Positions 34,779-43,480 of a DNA stretch of 64,000 nt are shown here, piece by piece. Made by a program: the position numbers and the translations under genes. The notes under the pieces are model-generated. The model worked only from the letters and a program-made list of their open reading frames with translations, ran no database searches and was not told the origin of the DNA. Every line of letters begins with the position of its first letter. Position 1 is the stretch's first letter. The DNA lies in contig NZ_CP139558.1 of assembly GCF_034262375.1 (NCBI RefSeq), positions 3,224,001 to 3,288,000 of the forward strand, given 5' to 3'. The DNA is from Mucilaginibacter sabulilitoris (GTDB lineage Bacteria; Bacteroidota; Bacteroidia; Sphingobacteriales; Sphingobacteriaceae).

Positions 34779-35165
34779 TTATTGATTACCCCAGCTCGAT
34801 GAGCCCAAAGCTATAAGGCCCACAATGGCAACAACAGCTACTGATATTCCACCTATTAATAAAACAGAATGCCCGGTTGTGCGGCGGTGCAGAGTTTTGT
34901 TATAAGCCAGTTGCCTGAAGGTTTTTACATAAGTAGAATCTTTAAGGAAGGTGGTATCACTTACATTTAACGGAGTAGGTTTAAAATAATCGGAAGTAGC
35001 CGGAAAATGATGGGCCTTGAATTTTTTAAAGTTGCTGCCGTCAAGTTTAAAATTTTTGGCATCGGTGCTGGCGCTTTCCACCATAGCCGAATCGCGCGAG
35101 ATAGTTTGCGCGCCCGATACGGATGCGGCCAGGATTATAAAAAATGTAAATAATAATATTCTCAT
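34779..35165 (-). CDS. Exported hypothetical protein, 128 aa
   Basis: Signal peptide (residues 1-18, ASVSGAQ), a middle with FKAHHFPATSDYFKPTPLNVSD and then a C-terminal hydrophobic helix (LLIGGISVAVVAIVGLIALG). No recognised family. It is the last gene of a minus-strand unit with the two genes at 35213 and 35562. Confidence 0.65.
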   Translation of the reverse strand: MRILLFTFFIILAASVSGAQTISRDSAMVESASTDAKNFKLDGSNFKKFKAHHFPATSDYFKPTPLNVSDTTFLKDSTYVKTFRQLAYNKTLHRRTTGHSVLLIGGISVAVVAIVGLIALGSSSWGNQ

Positions 35166-35212
35166 ACCATTACGGAGTTAAAGAGATAAGCTGGCATATA
35201 TTAAACTAATAT

Positions 35213-35551
35213 TCAGGTAGAAATTACCGGTATGTCCTGGTAATATTGCGGAGCAAGGTTTTGTATAGTTAGTGGTTGCTGAGGTGGATAATAATGACCA
35301 AATACGGAAATACAAAATATGGTGTTAGGGGCGCAATTAATAAAAAAATAGAAACCATCATTACCGGTTATAGCATATGAAGCATCAATCCAGCTTTGAC
35401 CATTCCACACCATCAGGTCAACCCTTACACCCCCAAGCGGGTAATAAACGCCATTAATATTTCTTACCAGTTGCCCGCGTAAATTTGTACCAAATGCGGT
35501 ATGTGCTATAAAAACGAACGCCAGTGTGAAAACTAATGCTAAACGTTTCAT
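35213..35551 (-). CDS. Exported beta-sandwich protein, 112 aa
   Basis: Signal peptide (residues 1-21, HTAFG) followed by a single domain RGQLVRNINGVYYPLGGVRVDLMVWNGQSW... with DGFYFFINCAPNTIFCISVFGHYYPPQ. The opening resembles a carboxypeptidase-regulatory or Cna-B-type beta-sandwich, a common extracellular module in this group. Two cysteines may form a disulfide. It sits 47 bases before the next gene of the unit. Confidence 0.65.
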   Translation of the reverse strand: MKRLALVFTLAFVFIAHTAFGTNLRGQLVRNINGVYYPLGGVRVDLMVWNGQSWIDASYAITGNDGFYFFINCAPNTIFCISVFGHYYPPQQPLTIQNLAPQYYQDIPVIST

Positions 35552-35561
35552 GATAAAATGG

Positions 35562-36233
35562 TTAGGGGTTTGTAACAGCGGGTGGCATTATGTTATTCGC
35601 CATTTTAAAGTGTCGAACTCCGGTGTCCCGAACGCTTTTTAAAGATGCATAATCATTAGTGTGTGCTTTATAAAACTTTTTAGTTATAGTAATTGTCCTG
35701 TTTTTGAGATTTCGACAGTTTTTATCAATAATAAAATTGCAGGTACCAAAACCATTTCTGAGCACCAAAGTACCCGCAACCTGACCTTCTGATTGCTGCA
35801 GCACATCGTTGTCAATATAAAAGCTGAGCGTTTGCGTTTGATAATCAAAGCGCATGGGCCTTGGCGACGACATGATAGAATCTTGCTTAATATATTTTTC
35901 ATAATCAAGTGTGCTGATAGCTGAGGTATCATTCATCAGTTGAACTTTGAAGTAAACCTTCCAGGGTAAATTAACCCGCTCATTCTGCATTTGCTGATAG
36001 GCATCTATCGAAGTAAAAACAGTGTCTATTTTAGGATATAAAGCGGCGAACAGGATGATGAATGTAGCAGTTGCACCGGTAGCATTGATGTTAAACCCGG
36101 CAAAATTACCTTTGCCCAATATTTTATCTTGCGGGGCAATTTTATATAACAAATAGGCAGGTAAAACCGGGCCTAAAATAAAGAAACCAAGAGTTAATGT
36201 CTTATACAATAAGTTATAGTCGAAATTTTCCAT
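35562..36233 (-). CDS. Unknown membrane protein, 223 aa
   Basis: Two N-terminal membrane helices (residues about 12-30 and 50-68, FIILFAALYP) and a C-terminal periplasmic beta-rich domain (QTQTLSFYIDNDVLQQSEGQVAGTLVLRNGFGTCNFIIDKNC). The C-terminus is soluble and contains two cysteines. No recognised family. It is the first gene of the unit that continues to 34779; a 10-base gap separates it from the next gene. Confidence 0.65.
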   Translation of the reverse strand: MENFDYNLLYKTLTLGFFILGPVLPAYLLYKIAPQDKILGKGNFAGFNINATGATATFIILFAALYPKIDTVFTSIDAYQQMQNERVNLPWKVYFKVQLMNDTSAISTLDYEKYIKQDSIMSSPRPMRFDYQTQTLSFYIDNDVLQQSEGQVAGTLVLRNGFGTCNFIIDKNCRNLKNRTITITKKFYKAHTNDYASLKSVRDTGVRHFKMANNIMPPAVTNP

Positions 36234-36721
36234 GACTATTTAACTATTTGATTTTCAGAAATCTTAAATAAATATAATAAATATATCTATTTAAACTAAT
36301 GATTAATTTAGAATTAATTATTGTGCATTACTATCTACAATAACGGACATAAGTGTAAAGTACTTTTACACTTAACACGCTGTTTTTAATGGCTTATTTG
36401 CATTTGTGTATCCGGGGCGCCTTATATTGTTTGGCATTCGCGTCACTTTACAAATAAACATTAATACCCGGTGCAAGTGATTGTCGATGATCAGTACTGC
36501 ACGTGTTTGGAGGGCGGCTTGTCGTGTTTGCATCCATTCGGTGGAGTCCGCGACTGTTCGCAGGTGTTCCCGATGTTCGCATTTCTAAAAAACGAAAACC
36601 CCCGCACCCCACCACTCGCACCCCGCTCCACACCCCCATAATCCACAATATTCAACTTTTCCACAATTCCGTAAAAAAGCGGTCAATGCATTAACTTAGC
36701 CGATTAATAAAAGGATAACCG
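36234..36721. other. 488-bp intergenic region before mutS
   Basis: Contains an inverted repeat AAGTGTAAA-GTACT-TTTACACTT at 36351-36373 that could be an operator, and a C-rich, repetitive tract at 36600-36645 (CCCCGCACCCCACCACTCGC type words). No promoter box of confidence. A 64-codon frame at 36503-36694 overlaps the C-rich tract and is likely chance. Confidence 0.5.
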
Positions 36722-39331
36722 TTGGCTAAAGATACTACCAAAGAAACCCCCTTAATGCAGCAATACAATGCCATAAAGGCTAAGTACCCTGGTGCTTTGC
36801 TGCTATTCCGCGTGGGCGATTTTTACGAAACCTTTGGCGAGGATGCCGTTAAAGCGTCGGGCATACTGGGCATTGTGCTCACCCGCCGGGCCAATGGCGC
36901 CGCCACCCATATTGAGCTGGCCGGCTTCCCGCACCATTCGCTCGAAACTTATTTGCCCAAACTGGTACGGGCCGGGCAGCGTGTAGCCATCTGCGACCAG
37001 CTCGAAGACCCAAAGACTACCAAAACCATTGTAAAGCGCGGCGTTACCGAACTGGTTACCCCCGGCGTGGCTACCAATGATAACATACTGCACCAAAAGA
37101 GTAATAACTACCTGGCCTCGCTCCATTTTGAGAAGAACACTATAGGCATTGCCCTTATTGATATTTCAACCGGCGAGTTCCACACCGCGCAAGGCAACAG
37201 CGACTATATTGACAAGCTGCTGCAAAGTTTTTCGCCCAGCGAGGTGATATACCCCAAAAGCCGCTCGCGCGATTTTAAGGATACCTACGGCGACAGCTTT
37301 TACACCTACGCGCTCGATGAATGGCCCTACAGCGGCGATTATGCCAATGAAACGCTACTCAAGCACTTTGGTGTAAAATCGCTCAAAGGGTTTGGGATTG
37401 ATAAGCTTAACCTCGGTATAATAGCTGCAGGTGTGGCTATCCATTACCTGAATGAAACGGAACACCGCAACCTGCAGCATATATCATCCATCAGCCGTAT
37501 TGAGGAAGACCGTTATTTGTGGATAGACAGGTTCAGCATCCGCAACCTCGAACTGGTAGGCTCGGCCAACGAGAACGCCAAAACCCTGGTTGATGTGCTT
37601 GACCATACCTGTTCGCCCATGGGAGCCCGCCTGCTGCGCCGCTGGATAGTGATGCCTCTGAAAGAGATAAAACCCATCAACGACCGACTTGGGGTGGTTG
37701 AATACCTCATAGCTCAGGAAGAGCTGCGTGAAAACCTGCAGCAATACATTCGCCAGATAGGCGACCTGGAGAGGCTCATTTCAAAAATAGGTTTACAACG
37801 GGCCAACCCGCGCGAAGTGTGCCAGCTTAAAAAGGCGCTGATTGCCATCGGCGAAATTAAAAAAATAGCCGAAACCTCCCCAAGCCAGCCGCTAAGGGCC
37901 ATAGGCGAGCAGCTAAACCCCTGCACACTCATCTGCGAGAAAATAGAAAAGGAACTGCACCCTGAGCCCCCGGTAATGATAGTAAAAGGCTCGGTAATGA
38001 ACGAGGGTATTAATGAGGAACTGGACAGGCTGCGCAAGATCGCTTTCGGTGGTAAGGGCTATTTGCTCGAGATCCAGAAACGCGAAGCCGAGGCAACGGG
38101 TATCCCATCGCTTAAAGTATCGTTTAACAATGTGTTTGGCTACTACCTGGAAGTTACGCATAGCCACCGCGATAAGGTGCCTACCGAATGGATCCGCAAG
38201 CAAACGCTGGTAAATGCGGAGCGATACATTACCCCCGAACTCAAAGAATATGAAGAGCAGATATTAGGTGCAGAAGAAAAGATACTGGCGCTGGAAACCC
38301 GCCTGTACAACGAATTGCTTTATGCCCTTGCCGAATATATTAAGCCTATACAGCTTAATGCCCAGCTTATAGCCCGTTTGGATGTGCTGCTTAACTTCGC
38401 TACCATCTCCATTAAAAACTACTACGTAAAGCCGGAGATGAGCGAAAGCAAACAGCTGGATATTAAAGGCGGCCGCCATCCGGTGATTGAGAAAAACCTG
38501 CCGCTTGGCGAAACCTATATCACCAACGACGTTTACCTGGATTCGGAAACACAGCAAATCATCATTATTACCGGCCCTAACATGGCAGGTAAATCGGCCC
38601 TGTTGAGACAAACCGGTCTGATTGTTCTTATGGCGCAAATGGGCTGCTTCGTACCGGCTAAATCTGCTTCGATAGGTTTGGTTGATAAGATATTTACCCG
38701 GGTGGGTGCATCGGATAACCTGTCATCGGGCGAATCAACCTTTATGGTGGAGATGAATGAAACCGCCAGTATCCTGAATAACCTGTCGGACAGGAGCCTG
38801 ATCCTGCTTGACGAGATTGGCCGGGGTACCTCAACTTACGATGGTATTTCCATTGCCTGGTCCATTGCGGAGTATTTGCATAACCACCCGGCCGCCAAAG
38901 CCAAAACGCTTTTTGCCACACACTATCATGAACTCAACGAATTGAGCAACAGCTTTAATCGCATCAAAAACTTTAATGTTTCGGTAAAAGAGGTTGGCCA
39001 CCAGATCATTTTCCTGCGCAAGCTGATACCCGGCGGCAGTGAGCATAGCTTTGGTATCCACGTGGCTAAACTTGCCGGTATGCCGCCAAAAGTGCTTACA
39101 CGCGCCAACGAAATATTGAAGAAACTGGAAAACGAGCGTACCGGTGGGGAGCATATTAAGGAAAGCATCCGTAAAGTGCAAAAACAGGCTGTGCAGATGC
39201 AAATGTTTTCTATAGATGACCCTGTACTGGTGAAAATCCGCGATACCCTGAACAATCTTGACGTAAATACGCTAACCCCTGTTGAGGCCCTGATGAAGCT
39301 GGATGAGATACAGCGGGTTATAAAGAGTTAG
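36722..39331 (+). CDS. mutS: DNA mismatch repair protein MutS
   Basis: Recognises base mismatches and small loops and activates repair by ATP-dependent clamp formation. 869 residues, full length. The mismatch-binding F-x-E motif is FYE (residues 34-36) in [14 protein letters not shown]; Walker [12 protein letters not shown] is near residue 618, and Walker [17 protein letters not shown] near 693. The start is TTG at 36722: it is preceded by AAAAGGATAACC (Shine-Dalgarno-like AAGG, spacing about 7), an in-frame stop lies just upstream, and the resulting [11 protein letters not shown] matches the family N-terminus, whereas ATG starts are too far inside. It is followed by a terminator split by a MITE. 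Confidence 0.97.
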   Translation: MAKDTTKETPLMQQYNAIKAKYPGALLLFRVGDFYETFGEDAVKASGILGIVLTRRANGAATHIELAGFPHHSLETYLPKLVRAGQRVAICDQLEDPKTTKTIVKRGVTELVTPGVATNDNILHQKSNNYLASLHFEKNTIGIALIDISTGEFHTAQGNSDYIDKLLQSFSPSEVIYPKSRSRDFKDTYGDSFYTYALDEWPYSGDYANETLLKHFGVKSLKGFGIDKLNLGIIAAGVAIHYLNETEHRNLQHISSISRIEEDRYLWIDRFSIRNLELVGSANENAKTLVDVLDHTCSPMGARLLRRWIVMPLKEIKPINDRLGVVEYLIAQEELRENLQQYIRQIGDLERLISKIGLQRANPREVCQLKKALIAIGEIKKIAETSPSQPLRAIGEQLNPCTLICEKIEKELHPEPPVMIVKGSVMNEGINEELDRLRKIAFGGKGYLLEIQKREAEATGIPSLKVSFNNVFGYYLEVTHSHRDKVPTEWIRKQTLVNAERYITPELKEYEEQILGAEEKILALETRLYNELLYALAEYIKPIQLNAQLIARLDVLLNFATISIKNYYVKPEMSESKQLDIKGGRHPVIEKNLPLGETYITNDVYLDSETQQIIIITGPNMAGKSALLRQTGLIVLMAQMGCFVPAKSASIGLVDKIFTRVGASDNLSSGESTFMVEMNETASILNNLSDRSLILLDEIGRGTSTYDGISIAWSIAEYLHNHPAAKAKTLFATHYHELNELSNSFNRIKNFNVSVKEVGHQIIFLRKLIPGGSEHSFGIHVAKLAGMPPKVLTRANEILKKLENERTGGEHIKESIRKVQKQAVQMQMFSIDDPVLVKIRDTLNNLDVNTLTPVEALMKLDEIQRVIKS

Positions 39332-39346
39332 ATTAGATGTGCAGAT

Positions 39347-39365
39347 ATAAAACAAAGAGCCGGGT
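39347..39365. terminator. Left arm of the mutS terminator split by the MITE
   Basis: ATAAAACAAAGAGCCGGGT pairs perfectly over 19 bases with 39577-39595. Uninterrupted, the hairpin would have a 5-base loop and serve both mutS and the convergent gene at 39592. Confidence 0.85.
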
Positions 39366-39372
39366 AATAGAC
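39364..39372. repeat. Target-site duplication of the MITE, left (GTAATAGAC)
   Basis: The same nine bases follow the right end at 39570-39578. Confidence 0.85.
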
Positions 39373-39569
39373 GAGGGCACTGAAAAAGTCCCGGAAAATC
39401 CGGCAAAAATGAAGGGGTTGTTCAATAAGCACGAACAACCCCTTTTCCTTGTCTTATAGGCCTACAAGTCTCATCGCCGAGTCGTATAAACGATTCTCAA
39501 CGTATCAAATTGATTTTTTTAAGCCCTCCTTTTTACCTCACATATTAATTGGACTTTTTCAGTGCCCTC
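39373..39569. mobile_element. 197-bp MITE related to the IS1182-like element
   Basis: Inverted repeats GAGGGCACTGAAAAAGTCC (39373-39391) and its complement (39551-39569) are the same as those of the IS at 24496-26218 over the first 17-20 bases. No coding capacity. Flanked by a 9-bp duplication GTAATAGAC. It splits a bidirectional terminator and carries its own strong hairpin at 39412-39444. It is probably mobilised by the IS1182-like transposase. Confidence 0.85.
39412..39444 (+). terminator. Terminator-like hairpin inside the MITE
   Basis: AAGGGGTTGTTC and GAACAACCCCTT pair perfectly (12 bp) around nine bases, followed by TTCCTTGTCTT. It would stop transcription entering from mutS and could replace the split terminator. 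Confidence 0.65.
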
Positions 39570-39578
39570 GTAATAGAC
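39570..39578. repeat. Target-site duplication of the MITE, right (GTAATAGAC)
   Basis: Second copy of the 9-bp duplication, immediately outside the right inverted repeat. Confidence 0.85.
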
Positions 39579-39595
39579 CCGGCTCTTTGTTTTAT
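39577..39595. terminator. Right arm of the mutS terminator split by the MITE
   Basis: ACCCGGCTCTTTGTTTTAT, complementary to 39347-39365; it overlaps the stop codon of the convergent gene at 39592. Confidence 0.85.
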
Positions 39596-40131
39596 TCAAC
39601 TTTCAGTTTGCCTTCAATAGAATCATCAAGCGTTTTACCTATAGCGGCGCCTGCTAATTGTTTTATGAATGCTATGGCATTGCCGTGTTTGTTATCCCAA
39701 TAATAACCTTCAGTTGGTTCAACTTTTATAACAGATATACGCGGATCGTCCTTACCTTCTGTAAACCAGACTTTTAGTATGGGCTCCCAAAGTTCGTCGA
39801 TCTTCTGTTTATCATCGCTAACGGTGGCTATACCATAAATGTTTAGAAAATCAGAATGTGCCGATCCCTGGAATAACAGGTGCACCATTGGGTCGGTTGA
39901 TAGGTCGCTGTTCTTGTGGCTGTCTTTAGCGCTCAAAAACCATAAGTTTCCTTCATCGTCTACCTTTTGCACGGACATAGGGCGTACGGAGGCAGGGATA
40001 CCTGTTTTAATATTGCTCAGGAAAAAACAGCTTTTGGCGCTGTTTACTAATTCTTTGATCTTTGAAATGGCCTCGGGGCCGCCTAAATCTTTAAAATTAT
40101 CTTCGGGTTGTTGTTGATTAATACTGTCCAT
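39592..40131 (-). CDS. Pyridoxamine 5'-phosphate oxidase-family (general stress protein 26-like)
   Basis: 179 residues. Split-barrel flavin-binding fold: the segments FFLSNIKTGIPASVRPMSV, LWFLSAKDSHKNSDL and VHLLFQGSAHSDFLNIYGIATVSDD are the GSP26 pattern. The family binds FMN/FAD and is linked to stress response; enzymatic role unclear. It is convergent with mutS, and the terminator arms of the mutS hairpin overlap its stop. Confidence 0.92.
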   Translation of the reverse strand: MDSINQQQPEDNFKDLGGPEAISKIKELVNSAKSCFFLSNIKTGIPASVRPMSVQKVDDEGNLWFLSAKDSHKNSDLSTDPMVHLLFQGSAHSDFLNIYGIATVSDDKQKIDELWEPILKVWFTEGKDDPRISVIKVEPTEGYYWDNKHGNAIAFIKQLAGAAIGKTLDDSIEGKLKVE

Positions 40132-40228
40132 TTTTATAATGTTTTAATAGGTGATTGTTAAATTAGATAACCCATCAAAACATGAATTGTGTGACTTTTT
40201 TTAACTTTAAAGATAATTATTTACCAAA

Positions 40229-41596
40229 TTAAGGAGCAAACACCACCATTCTATCAGGATAACGCATGGCATAGGTAGAAACAATATTTTTGATATAGTC
40301 ATTGCCCGGATAAGGGGTCAGGTAATTCTTGAGCTGCTGGATATTATCAGCATCAAAATAATGAGATACATATCCCATTCCATAAAACTGACCTTTTTCT
40401 ACGAGTATACAGCTATGTTCATCGCCGGTACGGCCCTCATCGCGGATGGCATAGGTAGGCAAGGCCTGTTTAAGCTCGTCAATAGCGTTATTTACTTTGC
40501 GGTTGTAATCATCAACCGGCTCTATGCCTTCGCACGCGCATGACACGCCCAATGCCCCTGCACAGGGATTATTATTTTTTTGTATAAAACACAGTTTGGG
40601 GCAAAGGCTAAAAGTTTCAATTAACTTATTGAGCAGGTTGTAACCCTCTAAAAGGGAATGGCAGGTATATATAGGGTCGCTGTATTTGCGGTGCTTATCA
40701 ACGGCAAGGCGCAGGTAGCCACGCTGGTCTTCAAAAGCGTAAAGGCAATAAGCGTTTTCGAAACGCTTTAACGACCGGTTATACTTTGGCCAAAGACGTT
40801 TAATTTCAATAGCTTCCAGTACAAAGGCAATAAGCTCGGTGCCGCAAATCTGGTAGCTTACCTGGTGAATATTGCGTAAAAATTCCTGCCGCTGTAAGCC
40901 AGGATTGTTGCCTGTAAAATGGCTGCTTACCCGTTTTTTCAGATTTTTGGCCTTGCCTACATATATCACTTTACCTTTCTGATCATGAAAATAATATACA
41001 CCGGGAGTGTATGGCAATTGGTCCACATCCTTTTTTGGTAAATTAGGGGGCAGTAATTGTTCCTTTGAATTTTGTTTTAAGGCATTTTTAATATGCCCGT
41101 CGCTATCACTGTTGAGCAGCAGGGTAAATAGTTCCGCTGTTGCCTCGGCATCGCCTGCGGCCCGGTGACGGCTTTCATTATCAATACCTAAATGCCGGCA
41201 TAAGCGCCCAAGACTGTAAGACGGTAAGCCGGGTAAAATTTTTCGACCCAAACGTACGGTACATAGTTTATTACTTTGCAGATCGTAGCCGGCAGCAGCC
41301 AGGTGATAGCGTACAAACGAATAGTCGAAATTTACGTTATGGGCTACAAATATTTTACCGTGAATGAGGTGATAAACATCGGCAGCAACATCCTCAAACG
41401 GCGGCGCCTGCTGCACCATTTCGTTGGTAATGCCGGTTAACGCGCTAATATAAATCGGGATCTCCCTGTGTGGATTTACCAGCGACTGGAAACGTTTTAC
41501 CACTTTTTTGCCATCATGTATGCATATGGCAATTTCTGTTATGCCATTAGCGCTGGCATGTCCCCCGGTAGTCTCAATATCAACAATTGCATACAT
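40229..41596 (-). CDS. DEDDh exonuclease / GIY-YIG nuclease fusion (UvrC/Cho-like)
   Basis: 455 residues. N-terminal RNase T-like 3'-5' exonuclease domain: Asp6 and Glu8 in AIVDIETTGG, Asp in NFDYSFVR, and His/Asp in HRAAGDAEATAEL. Then a GIY-YIG domain (about residues 190-225) with YTPGVYYFHDQKGKVIYVGKAKNLKKRVSSHF, as in UvrC and Cho. The C-terminal region has three cysteines close together (CAGALGVSCACEG) and resembles the UvrC middle. A repair or recombination nuclease is likely; no uvrA or uvrB is nearby. It is isolated, with a palindromic repeat and an IS upstream. Confidence 0.9.
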   Translation of the reverse strand: MYAIVDIETTGGHASANGITEIAICIHDGKKVVKRFQSLVNPHREIPIYISALTGITNEMVQQAPPFEDVAADVYHLIHGKIFVAHNVNFDYSFVRYHLAAAGYDLQSNKLCTVRLGRKILPGLPSYSLGRLCRHLGIDNESRHRAAGDAEATAELFTLLLNSDSDGHIKNALKQNSKEQLLPPNLPKKDVDQLPYTPGVYYFHDQKGKVIYVGKAKNLKKRVSSHFTGNNPGLQRQEFLRNIHQVSYQICGTELIAFVLEAIEIKRLWPKYNRSLKRFENAYCLYAFEDQRGYLRLAVDKHRKYSDPIYTCHSLLEGYNLLNKLIETFSLCPKLCFIQKNNNPCAGALGVSCACEGIEPVDDYNRKVNNAIDELKQALPTYAIRDEGRTGDEHSCILVEKGQFYGMGYVSHYFDADNIQQLKNYLTPYPGNDYIKNIVSTYAMRYPDRMVVFAP

Positions 41597-41694
41597 ATTT
41601 CAAATGTAATACAAGTTTGCTAAATATTTTAGTGTTTTTTGGATTTTTTGGTGCGGAGTGCGGGGAGAGCGGAGTGTGAGTTAAAACTAAGAGT

Positions 41695-41778
41695 AGGCCT
41701 GTCATCCTGAGCTCGTCGAAGGATCGCACTTAGAGGCCACCCACCATGCTTCGACGGTGCTAAGCATGACAGCCAATG
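41695..41778. repeat. Dispersed imperfect palindrome, GTCATCCTGAG type
   Basis: Left arm CTGTCATCCTGAGCTCGTCG; the right arm read in reverse complement begins TGTCATGCTTAGCACCGTCG. It lies next to the left terminator arm of the second IS insertion. Confidence 0.75.
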
Positions 41779-41796
41779 AAAAGACAAAGCCCGGAA
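41779..41796. terminator. Left arm of the yidC terminator split by IS copy 2
   Basis: AAAAGACAAAGCCCGGAA pairs perfectly over 18 bases with 43481-43498. Restored, the hairpin would have a 7-base loop TATTATA. Confidence 0.85.
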
Positions 41797-41803
41797 TATT
41801 ATA
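41797..41803. repeat. Target-site duplication of IS copy 2, left (TATTATA)
   Basis: Same seven bases at 43474-43480. Because the sequence is nearly symmetric, the exact length of duplication (3, 5 or 7) cannot be fixed. Confidence 0.6.
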
Positions 41804-41837
41804 GTGCCTGTTGCACAAGAAAGCATGAGGGCTAAAG

Positions 41838-43373
41838 TTAACGGGCAAATGACCAAAAGGTTGTTTGCCCGTTTCTGTTGAAGGGGAGCAGAGTCGCTAT
41901 AAAGGCATTTGTAGTTCTGTGAAATCGAGTTATAAGATTATAAAACGGATTATCAAGACTCCCCGATGGTTTTGTTTTGCTATTTTTATTTGGCGAGGGC
42001 TTTAGCTTCAGTAGTTTTTTGAGGTTATAAGCAACGGCAGCCATAATCATACACTTGTTTGCCATCGCAATACCCTTTGTATTTACTTTTTTCATTCCGG
42101 TGAAATTGACCAGGGTACCTAATACCGGCTCGACGGTACCTTGCCTTACTTTCCGCATCTTCCGGCCTTTGCTGCTTTGTACACGCTGCTGCATCTGCCT
42201 GTATATATCCTTAATGGCAGACTCTCTGATGACCTTTGTACCTGTAGATGGATTGGTGCAGCTATCTTTGAGAGGACAAGTCGCGCAATCGCTAACCGAA
42301 GTTTTATAAAGCTTATGCAGGCCATTGCCTTTGGCTCTGAAATGTCGGAAGGTAAGGTATTTTCCCTGTGAACAGATATACCGGTCATGCTCTTTATCAT
42401 AGGTGAACCCTTCCCTGTCATCTTTGTAGCCTGAGCGGTTGGGTATATACCCTTCGATCTGATGTTCGATCAACGCTAAGAGCCCCGGCTCACTGCTATA
42501 GCCTGAATCCGCCAGGACTTCATGCACTGTCAATCCATTCTCTTTAAGGGTGTTTACCGTCTGCGTTAATATCTCGGGGAGACATTGCCCATCGCCTTTA
42601 TCGGCATGGAATGCTTGTATGTGGGTAATTACGTGATTTGAGGTATCCACACTCACCTGGCTTAGGTAATTTAAGGCCAATACTTTGCCCGGCTTGTAAG
42701 ATATGCGGGCATCAGTGTCGGATGGGCTTACCCTGGCTTGATTTACCGGCTTGGGTTTTTGTTTGGCAGAAGCCTGGCTGGCTGAAAGATGATCAGGCAG
42801 GTGAATGATATTATCCGAAGATAGCTTTTCAGTGTGTGCATCCAACTCCTTGCCATAGCCTGCAGCATCATCCAATATCTGACGTTCGACCACACTGGAC
42901 AGGGCGGCATTGGCTTTCACCAGCACACTATCTACAGCCTGTCGCCGACCAGCGACCAAACCGTTATCGATACATTGTTTCAGTACCGTTTTGAAAATGG
43001 CAGTAAACGTTTCCTCCCCGTAAAGTTGGCGTGTCCGGCTCAGGGTGGAATGCCATGGTAGTTCTTCATCCAGGTCATAGCCGATAAAATAAAGAATATC
43101 CATGCGCATCCGTGATGTGATGATAATACGTCGGTCGCTATTCATGTTTTCCAGATAACCCACCAGCATCAGTTTAAAGAACACGACAGGGTCAATGCTC
43201 TTTTGGCCTTCGTTGCCATAATACTTCGCGGTCGAATCATAAAGGAAAGAGAGATCAAGTATGCTTCTTAACCGCCTGTAGAAATTGTCAGCCGGAACGT
43301 AATCGGAAAGCTGAAATCGGATGAATAGCTTCTCCTGGTAATCTTTTTTGCCTTGCATGCCTTTAATATACAA
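41838..43373 (-). CDS. IS1182-family-like transposase (copy 2)
   Basis: 511 residues (a Met five codons downstream, MQGKKDYQEK, at 43358 is also a possible start). N-terminal DUF772 pattern (YVPADNFYRRLRSILDLSFLYD, KSIDPVVFFKLMLVGYLENMNSDRR) and a DDE core with Asp148 in QAVDSVLVKA, Asp289 in VLADSGYSSE and Glu415 in RQGTVEPVLGTL. A Cys pair with a third Cys (CATCPLKDSC) lies between the second and third acidic residues. Reading frame and both element ends are intact. It is clearly different in sequence from the first transposase. Confidence 0.92.
   Translation of the reverse strand: MYIKGMQGKKDYQEKLFIRFQLSDYVPADNFYRRLRSILDLSFLYDSTAKYYGNEGQKSIDPVVFFKLMLVGYLENMNSDRRIIITSRMRMDILYFIGYDLDEELPWHSTLSRTRQLYGEETFTAIFKTVLKQCIDNGLVAGRRQAVDSVLVKANAALSSVVERQILDDAAGYGKELDAHTEKLSSDNIIHLPDHLSASQASAKQKPKPVNQARVSPSDTDARISYKPGKVLALNYLSQVSVDTSNHVITHIQAFHADKGDGQCLPEILTQTVNTLKENGLTVHEVLADSGYSSEPGLLALIEHQIEGYIPNRSGYKDDREGFTYDKEHDRYICSQGKYLTFRHFRAKGNGLHKLYKTSVSDCATCPLKDSCTNPSTGTKVIRESAIKDIYRQMQQRVQSSKGRKMRKVRQGTVEPVLGTLVNFTGMKKVNTKGIAMANKCMIMAAVAYNLKKLLKLKPSPNKNSKTKPSGSLDNPFYNLITRFHRTTNAFIATLLPFNRNGQTTFWSFAR
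41840..41873 (-). terminator. Hairpin at the transposase 3' end in IS copy 2
   Basis: AACGGGCAAA and TTTGCCCGTT form a perfect 10-bp stem with a 14-base loop that overlaps the last codons of the transposase. It may terminate transposase transcription before the host sequence. Confidence 0.5.
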
Positions 43374-43405
43374 AACAAATAGCTGATTAACAAATACTTA
43401 TAAGA

Positions 43406-43442
43406 AAAAAACACAATTGCCAAATTAGCAATTGTGTTTTTT
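43406..43442 (-). terminator. Inward-facing terminator, right end of IS copy 2
   Basis: AAAAAACACAATTGC and GCAATTGTGTTTTTT pair perfectly over 15 bases around seven. On the minus strand it runs into a T-run, so it would stop transcription coming from yidC before it reaches the transposase. Confidence 0.7.
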
Positions 43443-43473
43443 GAAAGACCGCTGTTAGTTGTGCAACAGGCAC

Positions 43474-43480
43474 TATTATA
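43474..43480. repeat. Target-site duplication of IS copy 2, right (TATTATA)
   Basis: Immediately outside the right end. Confidence 0.6.

Larger units (their letters stand above)
41804..43473 (-). mobile_element. IS1182-like insertion sequence, 1670 bp (copy 2)
   Basis: Ends GTGCCTGTTGCACAA (41804-41818) and its complement (43459-43473), different from those of copy 1, so it is a separate element type. It carries one transposase gene (41838-43373) on the minus strand. The insertion sits in the loop of the yidC terminator, between arms at 41779-41796 and 43481-43498. Inside its right end a perfect terminator-like hairpin (43406-43442) faces incoming yidC transcription. Confidence 0.9.

Noticed and set aside
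36503-36694. 64-codon frame before mutS
   Set aside because: Encoded partly by a C-rich repeat; peptide is low-complexity Pro/His/Thr.
42055-43061. Plus-strand frames inside the second IS
   Set aside because: Antisense shadows of the transposase gene.
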